A model generated the notes under the pieces. The model ran no database searches and was not told where the DNA came from. It saw only the letters and a list, made by a program, of their open reading frames with translations. Shown here one piece after another: positions 55,125 to 63,729 of a stretch of DNA of 64,000 nt. How positions within the stretch are numbered: position 1 is the stretch's first letter; each line of letters begins with the position of its first letter. The position numbers were made by a program, and so were the translations under genes. Origin of the DNA: Acidihalobacter ferrooxydans (lineage in GTDB: Bacteria; Pseudomonadota; Gammaproteobacteria; DSM-5130; Acidihalobacteraceae); NCBI RefSeq assembly GCF_001975725.1, contig NZ_CP019434.1:1379971-1443970 (forward strand), written 5' to 3'.

Positions 55125-56069
55125 ATGCGCAGAATTAATATAGCTTTAGCTAGTTTTAATGGCGCAAGGTTCTTACCAGCGTTACTTGCCTCGATTGCCA
55201 GCCAGACACTGGTACCAGACTGTATCCTAGTCCGTGATGACGGTTCGGCAGACGAAACGCGTTCCATCCTTGATCGCGCACACCAATCAGACATGCCGAT
55301 CGAATTCCTGCAGGATGAGGCCGGCTCGCTTGGAGCGGCTGCGAACTTCGGACATATTTTGTCCCATTGCACTGGCGACTATACGCTGCTCGCAGATCAG
55401 GATGATTTCTGGCATGACAACAAAATCGAAGAACTGGTTGCCTGTGCCAAGAGTCTGGAGGAACAGAAAGGGAGCGCATTGCCTCTCCTGGTTTACAGTG
55501 ATGCCAGAATTATGGATTCCGGGGGTCATGTGTTGGCGTCTTCAGCCTCTCATTGGCAGGGCTTCGATCTGCGCAGCGGCCAGGATTTTCGGCGCGTGCT
55601 GGTCCAGAACACCGTACCCGGCTGCACGATGCTGGTTAACCACGCCCTTCTGGAAGCGGCCTTGCCGATTCCCGAGTCGGCAGTGATGCACGACTGGTGG
55701 CTGCTGCTGGTCGCCCATGCGCTGGGCGAGGTGCATTGCGTGCCAAAGTCATTACTGGATTATCGGCAGCATGCCTCGAATACGCTGGGCGCCTACGCTT
55801 GGAATGCACGCAGCATCGTCAATAAGCTACGCACCGGGCCTCTTGCTGTGAGGCAGCGCGTGAGGGCGGACTGGTTGGCGGCTTGGATGCAGGCGGCGAC
55901 TCTGCATGAACGCTATGCCGACCGAATGCTAGCGGACAGAAGAGCGTTGCTGGAATCGGTGCTGGCTTTGTCTCAACAGAGCGCATTAAGAAAACGCTTC
56001 ACGGCCACCCGCCTCGGTCTACGCAAGGAGGGCCTGTTGCGTACCCTGGCCTGGTATTGGGCCTTGTGA
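55125..56069 (+). CDS. Family 2 glycosyltransferase (rhamnosyltransferase-like)
   Basis: A 314-residue GT-A enzyme: RRINIALASFNGARFLPALL at the start, CILVRDDGSADETRSIL near 33, the DxD-type LLADQDDFWHDNKIEEL near 90, and MHDWWLLLVAHALGEVHCV near 188, which is typical of rhamnosyltransferase-like members. Its first few codons are AT-rich and the rest GC-rich, so base composition returns to the genome average inside this gene. It adds a sugar to the exported polysaccharide, acceptor unknown. It overlaps the next gene at its stop. Confidence 0.86.
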   Translation: MRRINIALASFNGARFLPALLASIASQTLVPDCILVRDDGSADETRSILDRAHQSDMPIEFLQDEAGSLGAAANFGHILSHCTGDYTLLADQDDFWHDNKIEELVACAKSLEEQKGSALPLLVYSDARIMDSGGHVLASSASHWQGFDLRSGQDFRRVLVQNTVPGCTMLVNHALLEAALPIPESAVMHDWWLLLVAHALGEVHCVPKSLLDYRQHASNTLGAYAWNARSIVNKLRTGPLAVRQRVRADWLAAWMQAATLHERYADRMLADRRALLESVLALSQQSALRKRFTATRLGLRKEGLLRTLAWYWAL

Positions 56070-56074
56070 GCGCG

Positions 56075-57190
56075 ATGAACAAGCCCATTTCCGTGCTCAT
56101 GGTGTCGGTGCGCGCCGACCACGGCGGCGGGCCGCGCCACATCGAATTGCTGCTCAAGCACCTGCCGGCGGACATCCAGCCTTTTGTCGCTTGCCCCGAT
56201 GAGCCGCCGTTTCGGGAGCGCTTCGAGCGCCTGACGGGCGGCCGGGTGTTCACGCTGCCGCACCGCCGCTTTGACCTGGGATATGCCCGGCGTCTTGCCC
56301 GCTGGGCCGGAAAGCAGGGCGTCGACCTGATCCATGCTCACGGCAAGGGCGCGGGCGTTTATGCGCGTATTGTCGCCGCGCTCATACGCAAACCCTGCGT
56401 ACACACCCCGCACGGCGTGCATGTGGTGCAATATTCGCCGATGAAGCGGTGTCTCTACCGCGCTTATGAGAACGTCACGGCCCGTTGGGTCGATCATCTG
56501 ATCTTCGTGTCGGATGAAGAACACGCCGCATCTCAGGCGGCGGGCTTGTGGCCGCGCACGCCGCATTCGGTGATCGTCAATGGCGTGGAGAGCGTCACGG
56601 ACGCGCAACGCGCGCGCTGGCGGCAGGATTACCGGCGGCGCTTGGAACTAGACGATTCACAGCCGCTGATCATGACCCTGAGCCGCTTCGATTATCAGAA
56701 AAACATGAGCGAGGCTTTCGAGGTCGCCAGGCGCCTGCCGGATGCGCAGTTCGCATGGATCGGGGACGGCGAGGAATCCGCGCTGTTGGCTGATCGTGCA
56801 CGTGAGGAGGGCGTTTCCAATATCCGCTTCCTCGGCAGAATCGACGCGCCCTTGCCGTGGCTGGCTGCCGCCGATGGGTATCTGTCCACCTCGCGCTGGG
56901 AAGGGCTGCCGCTGGCGGTGCTGGAAGCAATGTCGCTGGGCGTGGCTGTGGTGGCAAGCGACGTGACCGGCCACCGCGCGATTGAGGGAGAAGGCGCGGC
57001 TATGCTGTATCCGCTGGGCGATTCCGAGGCGGCGGCTGAGCGGCTGCGCGCCCTGCTGGACGACCCCCGCCTGCGCCGCGAGACGGGCGAACGGGGCCGT
57101 CGATTGCAGCGCGAGCGCTACTCCGCCGAAGGCATGGCGGCGGCCACGGCGGGCGTGTACCGACAGGTGCTGGAGGTCGCCGCGCGATGA
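56075..57190 (+). CDS. Family 4 glycosyltransferase
   Basis: Start taken at ATG 56075 (MNKPISVLMVSVRADHGGGP), 371 residues; a GTG at 56066 overlapping the previous stop is an alternative. It is a GT-B fold enzyme: the N-terminal DHGGGPRHIELLLKHLP, LIHAHGKGAGVYARI near 86, and the donor-site EGLPLAVLEAMSLGVAVVAS near 276-295 with the E-x7-E pattern of GT4. The stop overlaps the next gene (ATGA). Sugar specificity unknown. Confidence 0.88.
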   Translation: MNKPISVLMVSVRADHGGGPRHIELLLKHLPADIQPFVACPDEPPFRERFERLTGGRVFTLPHRRFDLGYARRLARWAGKQGVDLIHAHGKGAGVYARIVAALIRKPCVHTPHGVHVVQYSPMKRCLYRAYENVTARWVDHLIFVSDEEHAASQAAGLWPRTPHSVIVNGVESVTDAQRARWRQDYRRRLELDDSQPLIMTLSRFDYQKNMSEAFEVARRLPDAQFAWIGDGEESALLADRAREEGVSNIRFLGRIDAPLPWLAAADGYLSTSRWEGLPLAVLEAMSLGVAVVASDVTGHRAIEGEGAAMLYPLGDSEAAAERLRALLDDPRLRRETGERGRRLQRERYSAEGMAAATAGVYRQVLEVAAR

Positions 57191-58326
57191 AACGCGTCGC
57201 CCTTGTCCACGACTGGCTCACGGTCTATGCCGGCGCCGAGCGCGTGCTGGAGCAGTTGCTGGCGCTGTATCCCGAGGCCGATCTGTTTGCGGTGTGCGAT
57301 TTTCTGCCCGAGGATCAGCGCGGATTCCTCGGCGGGCGGACGCCGCACACCACCTTCATCCAGCATCTGCCCGGCGCGCAAAGGCGCTATCGCAGTTATC
57401 TGCCGCTGATGCCGCTGGCCATCGAGCAGCTTGACCTTTCCGGCTACGATCTGGTGATCTCCGATCCGCACGCGGTGGCCAAGGGCGTGCTCACCGGGCC
57501 GCATCAGCTGCATGTGAGCTATGTGCACACGCCCATGCGCTACGCCTGGGACCTGCAGCATCAGTACCTGCGAGAATCCGGGCTGGATCGCGGCCTCAAG
57601 GGCGCGCTGGCGCGCTACGCACTGCACCGCCTGCGCCAGTGGGACCTGCGCGCCGCCGCCGGGGTGGACGTGTTCGTCGCCAATTCGCGCTTCATCGCCC
57701 GCCGCATCCGCAAAACCTACCGCCGCGAGGCCGAAGTGGTGTATCCGCCGGTGGACGTGGCGCGCTTCGCCTTTCAGGCCGACAAGGATGACTATTACCT
57801 CACCGCCTCGCGGCTGGTGCCCTACAAGCGGGTGAATCTCATCGTCGAGGCCTTTGCCCGGATGCCGGACAAGCGCTTGCTGGTGGTCGGTGACGGGCCG
57901 GAGCGGTCGAAGATCGAACACCTGGCGGCGGGCCGCCCCAACATCGAGATGCGGGGGCATGTGCCGTCGGAAGAACTGGCCGGCCTGATGGCCCGCGCGC
58001 GCGCTTTCGTGTTCGCCGCCGAGGAAGATTTCGGCATCGCGCCGGTGGAGGCGCAGGCCTGCGGCACGCCGGTGATCGCCTACGGACGCGGCGGGGCGCT
58101 GGAGACGGTGCGCGGCCTCGACGCCGAGGCGCCGACCGGCGTGTTCTTCGACGCGCAAACGCCGGAGGCGATCATCAAGGCGGTCAGGCGCTTCGAGCGC
58201 GAAGGCGCAGTCATCCGCCCGGAGGCTTGCCGGCGTAACGCCGAGCGTTTCTCGACGCAACGGTTCCGCGAGGAATTCGCGGGGCTGGTGGAAGATGCGT
58301 GGCATCGTTTCCAGACGGACGCATGA
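57187..58326 (+). CDS. Family 4 glycosyltransferase (WbaZ/mannosyltransferase-like)
   Basis: A 379-residue GT-B enzyme. MKRVALVHDWLTVYAGAERV is typical of the WbaZ-type branch, with SYVHTPMRYAWDLQHQYL near 111 and YLTASRLVPYKRVNLIVEAF near 200 marking the nucleotide-sugar domain. EEDFGIAPVEAQACGTPVIA near 278 is the conserved donor motif. Relatives are mannosyl- or rhamnosyltransferases. After this gene the locus is interrupted by a repeat array before the initiating transferase. Confidence 0.88.
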   Translation: MKRVALVHDWLTVYAGAERVLEQLLALYPEADLFAVCDFLPEDQRGFLGGRTPHTTFIQHLPGAQRRYRSYLPLMPLAIEQLDLSGYDLVISDPHAVAKGVLTGPHQLHVSYVHTPMRYAWDLQHQYLRESGLDRGLKGALARYALHRLRQWDLRAAAGVDVFVANSRFIARRIRKTYRREAEVVYPPVDVARFAFQADKDDYYLTASRLVPYKRVNLIVEAFARMPDKRLLVVGDGPERSKIEHLAAGRPNIEMRGHVPSEELAGLMARARAFVFAAEEDFGIAPVEAQACGTPVIAYGRGGALETVRGLDAEAPTGVFFDAQTPEAIIKAVRRFEREGAVIRPEACRRNAERFSTQRFREEFAGLVEDAWHRFQTDA

Positions 58327-59352
58327 GGGCAGAACGCGGGATCGAGGCCCGCATGCGGAAGATGGGAGCGCCGGAGGTTGATTCCGCGTAGGGTGGATAA
58401 GCGAAGCGCATCCACCGGCCCGAACCTTGGCGTCGCTCCATTCGGTGTGTCGGGATTGTGCGGGTCGGGTGTTTCTGGGTGGATCGTTTGGCGGTTTCGC
58501 CCGGGTTGGTTTCGGTGGGGCGTTCGGCCTTTGTGGTGGATGCGCTGCGCTTATCCACCCTACGCAATTTCGAAGTCCGGGGAGTTGGTGTGTGAATGAT
58601 GGAGCAGCACGTCCGCCGCCAGCCAGATGGGCGAGTCAACGTCGAATGTGTCGGCCTGTGTAGGGTGGATAAGCGTAAGCGCATCCACCGGCCTGAACCT
58701 TGGCGTCGTTCCATTGAGTGTGTCGGGATTGTGCGGGTCGGGCGTTTTTGGGTGGATCGATTTGGTGGTTTTGCCTGAGTTGGTTTCGGTGGGGTGTTGG
58801 GCTTTTGTGGTGGATGCGCTGCGCTTATCCACCCTACGCAATTGCGAAGTCCGGGGAGTTGGTGTGTGAAGGACGGAGTAGCTTATCCACGACCAGCCAG
58901 ACGGGCGAGTCAACGTCGAATGTGTCGGCCTGTGTAGGGTGGATAAGCGTAAGCGCATCCACCGGCCCGAACCTTGGCGTTGCTCCATTTGATGTGTTGG
59001 AAACGTCCGGGTCGGTTCAGGTGTTTTGGGTGGATCGGTGGGGCGTTCGGCCTTTGTGGTGGATGCGCTGCGCTTATCCACCCTACGCAATTTCGAAGTC
59101 CGGGGAGTTGGTGTGTGTAGGACGGAGCAGCACATCCGACGCCAGCCAGACGGGCGAGTCAACGTCGAATGTGTCGGCCTGTGTAGGGTGGATAAGCGCT
59201 AGCGCATCCACCACAGCGGTTGATGCCAGGAAGGATTTGGAGGCTGGTTCTGTGTCGGGCGGGTAGCGTTTTTGCTTGTCCGCCGCAAATCGACTGCTCG
59301 CGGGCTCCGTTTGCAGTTAGAATCGTCAGGTTTCCATCCCTTGACTCTTATC
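58327..59352. other. Non-coding region filled by REP-like repeat array A
   Basis: About one kilobase lacking genes. Reading frames here arise from the repeats in both directions and are not considered coding. The array is described at 58388-59215. Confidence 0.7.
58388..59215. repeat. REP-like tandem array A, period about 272 bp
   Basis: GTAGGGTGGATAAGCG heads start at 58388, 58660, 58934 and 59183 (intervals 272, 274 and 249). Each of the first three is paired with an inverted copy ending in CTTATCCACCCTAC (58535-58563, 58809-58837, 59058-59086). Heads and tails can pair over about 29 bases. The spacers are also repeated, so whole units have been duplicated. This resembles REP/BIME arrays mobilised by RAYT-type transposases; none is in this window. 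Confidence 0.88.
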
Positions 59353-60741
59353 ATGCGCACCGGCCTGCTGAAATCTCATTCCGCCACCGTTTCGTTGATC
59401 ACACGGGTCTTGGATGTGGTGGCAGTGCTGCTGTGCGGCGCGCTGGCGTATTACCTGCGGTTCGGTTTCGACGGTTGGCTGGTGCCGCTGGATTACGCGG
59501 TCTTGATCGTGATCGGCGGCTTGTTGGCCGCCATTTTATTTCCTCTGTTCGGGGTGTATCACTCGTGGCGCGCGCGCGGCTTGTTCGCGCCGGCCGCGCG
59601 GGTGTTCGCAGCCTGGTTTCTGGTGTTCTCGGCGCTGCTCGCTTTGCTGGTACTGGCCAAGCAGGGCACGGATTTTTCCCGCTTGTGGATGGCGGCCTGG
59701 GCGGGCATTGGCGCGCTATCCCTGATGGGGGTGCGCATGGGTGTATTCGCGGTGCTGCGGGCCTTGCGTCGGCGGGGTTACAACCGGCGGGATGTGGTGG
59801 TGGTCGGCACTGGGTCGGCGGCGCGGGAGCTTATTCGCCAAACGAATGAATACGCCTGGGCGGGGTTTCGGGTGGCGGCAGTTTTCGAGGTGGAGCCCGG
59901 CACACGCGCGCCGGATGGTGTCGAGCCGAAACCGCTAGGCGAGCTGCCCGCTTATCTTGATTGTACCGAGGTGGACGAGGTGTGGCTGGCGGTGCCGCTG
60001 GAGCAGGGTGCGCGTCTGCGCGCGGTGCTGGAGGCGCTGCGCTGTAGCACGGCCAACGTGCGCTATGTGCCGGATCTGTTCGGGCTGTACTTGCTCAATC
60101 ACGGCGTGTCCGAGATTCTGGGGCAACCGATGATCGATTTGTCCGCCAGCCCGATGGAGGGGCCGAACCGCCTGCTCAAGGCCATCGAGGATCGCGTACT
60201 GGCGGGGCTGATCCTGCTTCTGGTCAGCCCGCTGATGGTGGTGATTGCCATCGGGGTGAAGCTTGGCTCGCCGGGGCCGGTATTTTATCGTCAGGAGCGA
60301 TTGGGATGGAATGGTCGTCCGTTCCAGATGTTGAAATTTCGTTCCATGCCGGTTGACGTTGAAAAGAGCGGGGTGCAGTGGGGTAATGCGAAGAGCAAGC
60401 GGCCGACGCCTTTCGGCGCTTTCCTGCGCCGGACCAGCCTGGATGAATTGCCGCAGTTTGTGAATGTGTTGAAGGGCGACATGTCCATTGTCGGTCCGCG
60501 TCCTGAGCGGCCGATGTTCGTTGATCAGTTCAAAAACGAAATTCCGGGTTACATGCAAAAACACATGGTCAAGGCAGGCATTACCGGCTGGGCGCAGATC
60601 AACGGCTGGCGTGGCGATACGGATTTGCACAAACGCATCGAGCACGATCTCTACTACATCGAGAACTGGTCGCTGGCGTTCGACCTGAAAATTATTGGCC
60701 TGACTCTGTTCTCGGGGTTTGTGCACCGCAACGCGTATTGA
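59353..60741 (+). CDS. Undecaprenyl-phosphate hexose-1-phosphate transferase (WcaJ-type)
   Basis: The start is the ATG of MRTGLLKSHSATVSLITRVL, giving 462 residues. Four N-terminal membrane helices are followed by a Rossmann-like CoA-binding_3 domain (VVVVGTGSAARELIRQTNEY near 143) and a fifth helix (VLAGLILLLVSPLMVVIAIG). The C-terminal bacterial sugar transferase domain has PGPVFYRQERLGWNGRPFQM near 307 and the catalytic TSLDELPQFVNVLKGDMSIV near 361, then GPRPERP. It loads the first sugar phosphate, usually glucose, onto the lipid carrier and so starts the polysaccharide. Confidence 0.93.
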   Translation: MRTGLLKSHSATVSLITRVLDVVAVLLCGALAYYLRFGFDGWLVPLDYAVLIVIGGLLAAILFPLFGVYHSWRARGLFAPAARVFAAWFLVFSALLALLVLAKQGTDFSRLWMAAWAGIGALSLMGVRMGVFAVLRALRRRGYNRRDVVVVGTGSAARELIRQTNEYAWAGFRVAAVFEVEPGTRAPDGVEPKPLGELPAYLDCTEVDEVWLAVPLEQGARLRAVLEALRCSTANVRYVPDLFGLYLLNHGVSEILGQPMIDLSASPMEGPNRLLKAIEDRVLAGLILLLVSPLMVVIAIGVKLGSPGPVFYRQERLGWNGRPFQMLKFRSMPVDVEKSGVQWGNAKSKRPTPFGAFLRRTSLDELPQFVNVLKGDMSIVGPRPERPMFVDQFKNEIPGYMQKHMVKAGITGWAQINGWRGDTDLHKRIEHDLYYIENWSLAFDLKIIGLTLFSGFVHRNAY

Positions 60742-60937
60742 GCCGCAGGCGCGTGCCGTAGTCAGTGCGTCTATTTTTGCGATCCCGGTCTGTCAGGGGC
60801 CGCAAGGATCGACTGCTGTCGTTCCCGGATGCAAACGCGCATGAAGCCGAAAACAGCGCGCAATGGTATTCTTGCCGCGTGTGCATTTTTTGACCGCCAA
60901 CCCGTTTCTTATCTTTCGACTGACGAGACTATTGCCG

Positions 60938-61123
60938 ATGAGACTTTTGATCGCACTTCTGCTGCCCTGGCTGATGTTTTTCACCATCGGGCGTCCGATT
61001 GCCGGCATCATTTGCCTGATTCTGCAGGTGACGGTGATCGGCTGGGTGCCGGCGGCGATCTGGGCCGTCTATGCGCTGAGCCAATACAACACGGACAAGA
61101 AAATCCGCGCGCTGGGTGGCTGA
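60938..61123 (+). CDS. YqaE/Pmp3-like small membrane peptide
   Basis: A 61-residue peptide, MRLLIALLLPWLMFFTIGRP and onward, with two hydrophobic helices and a polar tail (SQYNTDKKIRALGG). The order LLPW-x-FF-x-I-G-R-P followed by GWVPAAIWAVYALS matches the YqaE/Pmp3 family of stress-related membrane peptides. No strong ribosome binding site is seen. Confidence 0.7.
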   Translation: MRLLIALLLPWLMFFTIGRPIAGIICLILQVTVIGWVPAAIWAVYALSQYNTDKKIRALGG

Positions 61124-61425
61124 GTCGGCGCCGAGCCGTTGTTTTTGTCTTACAGTGGCGCCCGGTTCCATTTGCCTGTACGGTTTAAGCGGAGTGACGG
61201 TTCAGTGGCCGCGGATTCGGAGGATGTGCTTCTGAAGAACGCGAGGCCACGAGGCTGTCGTCCATCGAATGCGAAGCTGCACGGGGCTTGAACCGGCCCT
61301 GAAGCAGGTCTTTCCAGGGATAGGAGAGTAAGGGCATTGCGCATATTTCCTACGCTGCTTCACACCGATAGATCGCACTGCTGCTCTGAGTGGCAGCGCG
61401 CATGCCTCCGGCTATCGAGGTAGGC
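61124..61425. other. Intergenic region before the kinase gene
   Basis: About 300 bases with no gene, repeat or clear promoter that I can identify. GAGGTAGGC immediately before 61426 is the probable ribosome binding site of the next gene. Confidence 0.4.
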
Positions 61426-62418
61426 ATGCGTTATCTGGGGCATCTCCCACGCCACGATCCGGTATACGGTTATCTGTACGATCGCATTTTTGCGCGCAAG
61501 CTGGGCGTGTATCCGCGGCAGGGCTTCCGGGTGTTCGCCGCGAGCGCGGCGGACAATGTTTACGTCTACGAAGACCGACAGCACGGGCGGCGCGTGCTGG
61601 GCAAATATTTCAAGCGCAGCGGGCGGGCAAAGAGCACTCCCAATGCCGCGCATGAATACCAGGTGCTGAAAAACCTGCAAGCCGCCGGGCTGGATCGAGG
61701 ACAACATCGCGTGGTGCGGCCGCTTGGCCTGACGCTCGATTTTGCCGACGCCCTGTTCGAGGAATTTGAATGCGGCGAGCCGCTGTACCGGGTGTGGACG
61801 CGCACCCGACCGGGCACGGACGATCGGGACATGATGCACGCGCTTTCCGATCTCGCGTACCTGCTGTGTCGGCTGCACAATCGCACCGCCGGCGATGAGA
61901 CGGTCGATTTTCGTGGCGAATTCGACTATTTCGACAAGATCGTCGCCCGGCTCTGGCGCCGCCGACGCGCGCGCCAGGATCAAATCGATGCGCTCTACAG
62001 CGCTCGCCATCGATGGGAACAGGACTCGCAGATGTACGCCGACCGCCGGGTGCGGCTACATGGTGACGCGACCCCGGCCAATTTCATCGTCGGCGGTACG
62101 CACCGCCTGACCGCCATCGATCTGGAGCGTTCGCATCGTGGCGACCGCGCCTATGATGTCGGTATGGTCGCGGGTGAACTCAGACACTGGGCGCTGCGGC
62201 AGTTTGGCGACGGTGCTCGTGCCGAACCCTACATCGGGCATTTTCTTTGGGAGTACGCCCGCCATTTTCCGGATCAGTCCCGCACCTTCCGGGCGGTGAC
62301 GGACCGCTTGCCGTTCTACATGGGCGTGACCCTGCTGCGCATTGCCCGCAACAGCTATCTGAGTGATGGCTACGCCAGCGCGCTCGTGCACGACGCGCTG
62401 GCCTGTCTTCGGAGGTAA
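61426..62418 (+). CDS. Aminoglycoside-phosphotransferase-fold small-molecule kinase
   Basis: Start chosen at ATG 61426 (MRYLGHLPRHDPVYGYLYDR) because GAGG lies five bases upstream; an earlier GTG is possible. The 330-residue protein has the kinase motif RLHGDATPANFIVGG near 210 (Brenner HGD-x4-N) and the metal-binding AIDLERSHRGDRAYDVG near 229. The N-terminal ATP lobe has KYFKRSGRAKSTPNAAHEYQV near 61. The fold phosphorylates antibiotics, sugars, choline or lipid A-linked sugars. It ends three bases before a HAD phosphatase gene, so kinase and phosphatase are co-expressed. Substrate unknown. Confidence 0.82.
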   Translation: MRYLGHLPRHDPVYGYLYDRIFARKLGVYPRQGFRVFAASAADNVYVYEDRQHGRRVLGKYFKRSGRAKSTPNAAHEYQVLKNLQAAGLDRGQHRVVRPLGLTLDFADALFEEFECGEPLYRVWTRTRPGTDDRDMMHALSDLAYLLCRLHNRTAGDETVDFRGEFDYFDKIVARLWRRRRARQDQIDALYSARHRWEQDSQMYADRRVRLHGDATPANFIVGGTHRLTAIDLERSHRGDRAYDVGMVAGELRHWALRQFGDGARAEPYIGHFLWEYARHFPDQSRTFRAVTDRLPFYMGVTLLRIARNSYLSDGYASALVHDALACLRR

Positions 62419-62421
62419 ATC

Positions 62422-63198
62422 ATGAGTATCCGCGCTGTTCTGTTCGATCTTTACGGGACGCTGATCCACATCGAAACCGACGAATCCCAAGGCGAAATCT
62501 ACTGGGCTATCGCGCGGTATCTGAGTTATCACCGCATCCGGATCGATGCGGATGCGCTGCGTGAGCGCTACTTCGAACTCGCAAAGCGGCAAAAGCGCGA
62601 CTCCGGCGAACGCTATCCCGAAATGGATGCGCGAGCCGTGTGGCGGGCGATACTGTCCGACGGTACCCGGCATTACCGCCCCGAAGCCTTCGCCGGGGAA
62701 GGGCCGGACAAGCAGCGCGAGGTGGAAAAGCGCCGTGAACGGCTGGCCCGGGAACTGGTCAGACTACAGCGCGCGCTGTCGCGCCGGCAGATCGAACGCT
62801 ATCCGGGCGCGAAGCATCTGCTCCAAAGCATCGCGGCGGATTACCGGCTCGGTATCGTTTCCGACGCACAACATGATTTCGCCCGCGCCGAAATGCGTAT
62901 CACCAAACTGCGCAAGTATTTTCCCGTCAAAACGATTTCCGACGAATTCGGTTATCGCAAACCCGATCCGCGCTTGTTTCAGCAGACCTGCGCCGCGCTC
63001 GAAGTGCTCCCGGAAGAGACGATTTACGTCGGCAACGACATGTACCGCGACATCTACGGCGCGCATCAGGCCGGGCTGCGCACCATCCTGGTCTGGTCCG
63101 ATCAGGGACGCAAGGAATATCGCGATACGCGCGCCGACTACGATGCCCGCGACCTGTTCCAGGTGCTGGAAGGTATCCGCTTCCTCGCCGCGCAGTAA
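62422..63198 (+). CDS. HAD-family hydrolase
   Basis: A 258-residue haloacid-dehalogenase-type hydrolase, with GGAGG seven bases before the start. Motif I is AVLFDLYGTLIHIETDES (nucleophile Asp9; the D-x-Y-G-T form is normal in this family), motif II is GIVSDAQHDFARAEM near 143, and motif IV is TIYVGNDMYRDIYGAHQAG near 199. An inserted helical, highly charged cap lies at 50-125. Probable phosphatase, working with the adjacent kinase. Substrate unknown. Confidence 0.86.
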   Translation: MSIRAVLFDLYGTLIHIETDESQGEIYWAIARYLSYHRIRIDADALRERYFELAKRQKRDSGERYPEMDARAVWRAILSDGTRHYRPEAFAGEGPDKQREVEKRRERLARELVRLQRALSRRQIERYPGAKHLLQSIAADYRLGIVSDAQHDFARAEMRITKLRKYFPVKTISDEFGYRKPDPRLFQQTCAALEVLPEETIYVGNDMYRDIYGAHQAGLRTILVWSDQGRKEYRDTRADYDARDLFQVLEGIRFLAAQ

Positions 63199-63729
63199 CG
63201 CTTCGTTGCGGGAACGCGTAGGTCCGGGAATGCGTAGGGTGGATAAGCGCAGCGCATCCACCGATCCCAGGTTACGGCACCGCACCGACCGTCATGGTGG
63301 ATGCGCGATCGCTTATCCACCCTACACAGGCTCAGGTTGCTCGGTGTTGACTCGCCGTCTGGCTGACAGCGGAGGAGCTGCTCCGTTTTGCATGTCCCGA
63401 TTCCCCGGAGTCCGAGAATGCGTAGGGTGGATAAGCGCAGCGCATCCACCGATCCCAAGCTGCGGCGTTGCACCGACCGCTGTGGTGGATGCGCTATCGC
63501 TTATCCACCCTACACGGGCCCAGGCGGTTCGGTGTTGACTCGCCGTCTGGCTGGTGGTTGATGCGCTGCTCCGTTATGCACGTCCCTGACTTCCGGACTC
63601 CAAGAATCCGTAGGGTGGATAAGCGCAGCGCATCCACCGATCCCAAGCCGCGGCGCCGCACCGACCGCCGTACCGGCTGCGTTCAGCATCGCCCGGGTCT
63701 GGTGCGCCGGGTGGGCCGGCAATGGCGGG
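63199..63729. other. Non-coding region filled by REP-like repeat array B
   Basis: About 530 bases between convergent genes, largely made of the array at 63234-63645. No gene is called. Confidence 0.7.
63234..63645. repeat. REP-like tandem array B, period exactly 188 bp
   Basis: GTAGGGTGGATAAGCGCAGC starts at 63234, 63422 and 63610, exactly 188 bases apart each time. The first two have an inverted partner, CGCTTATCCACCCTAC, ending at 63325 and 63513. The third unit breaks off after CATCCACCGATCCC and lacks its partner. The REP core is shared with array A, but the spacer sequence is different. Confidence 0.88.

Noticed and set aside
58560..59266. Open frames of up to 200 codons on both strands in repeat array A
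   Set aside because: They are translations of the REP units (repeated RVDKRSAST-like peptides) and have no ribosome binding sites.
63234..63645. Regular 188-base repeats considered as a CRISPR array
   Set aside because: The units are far too long, the REP core is palindromic, and the spacers are repeated rather than unique.
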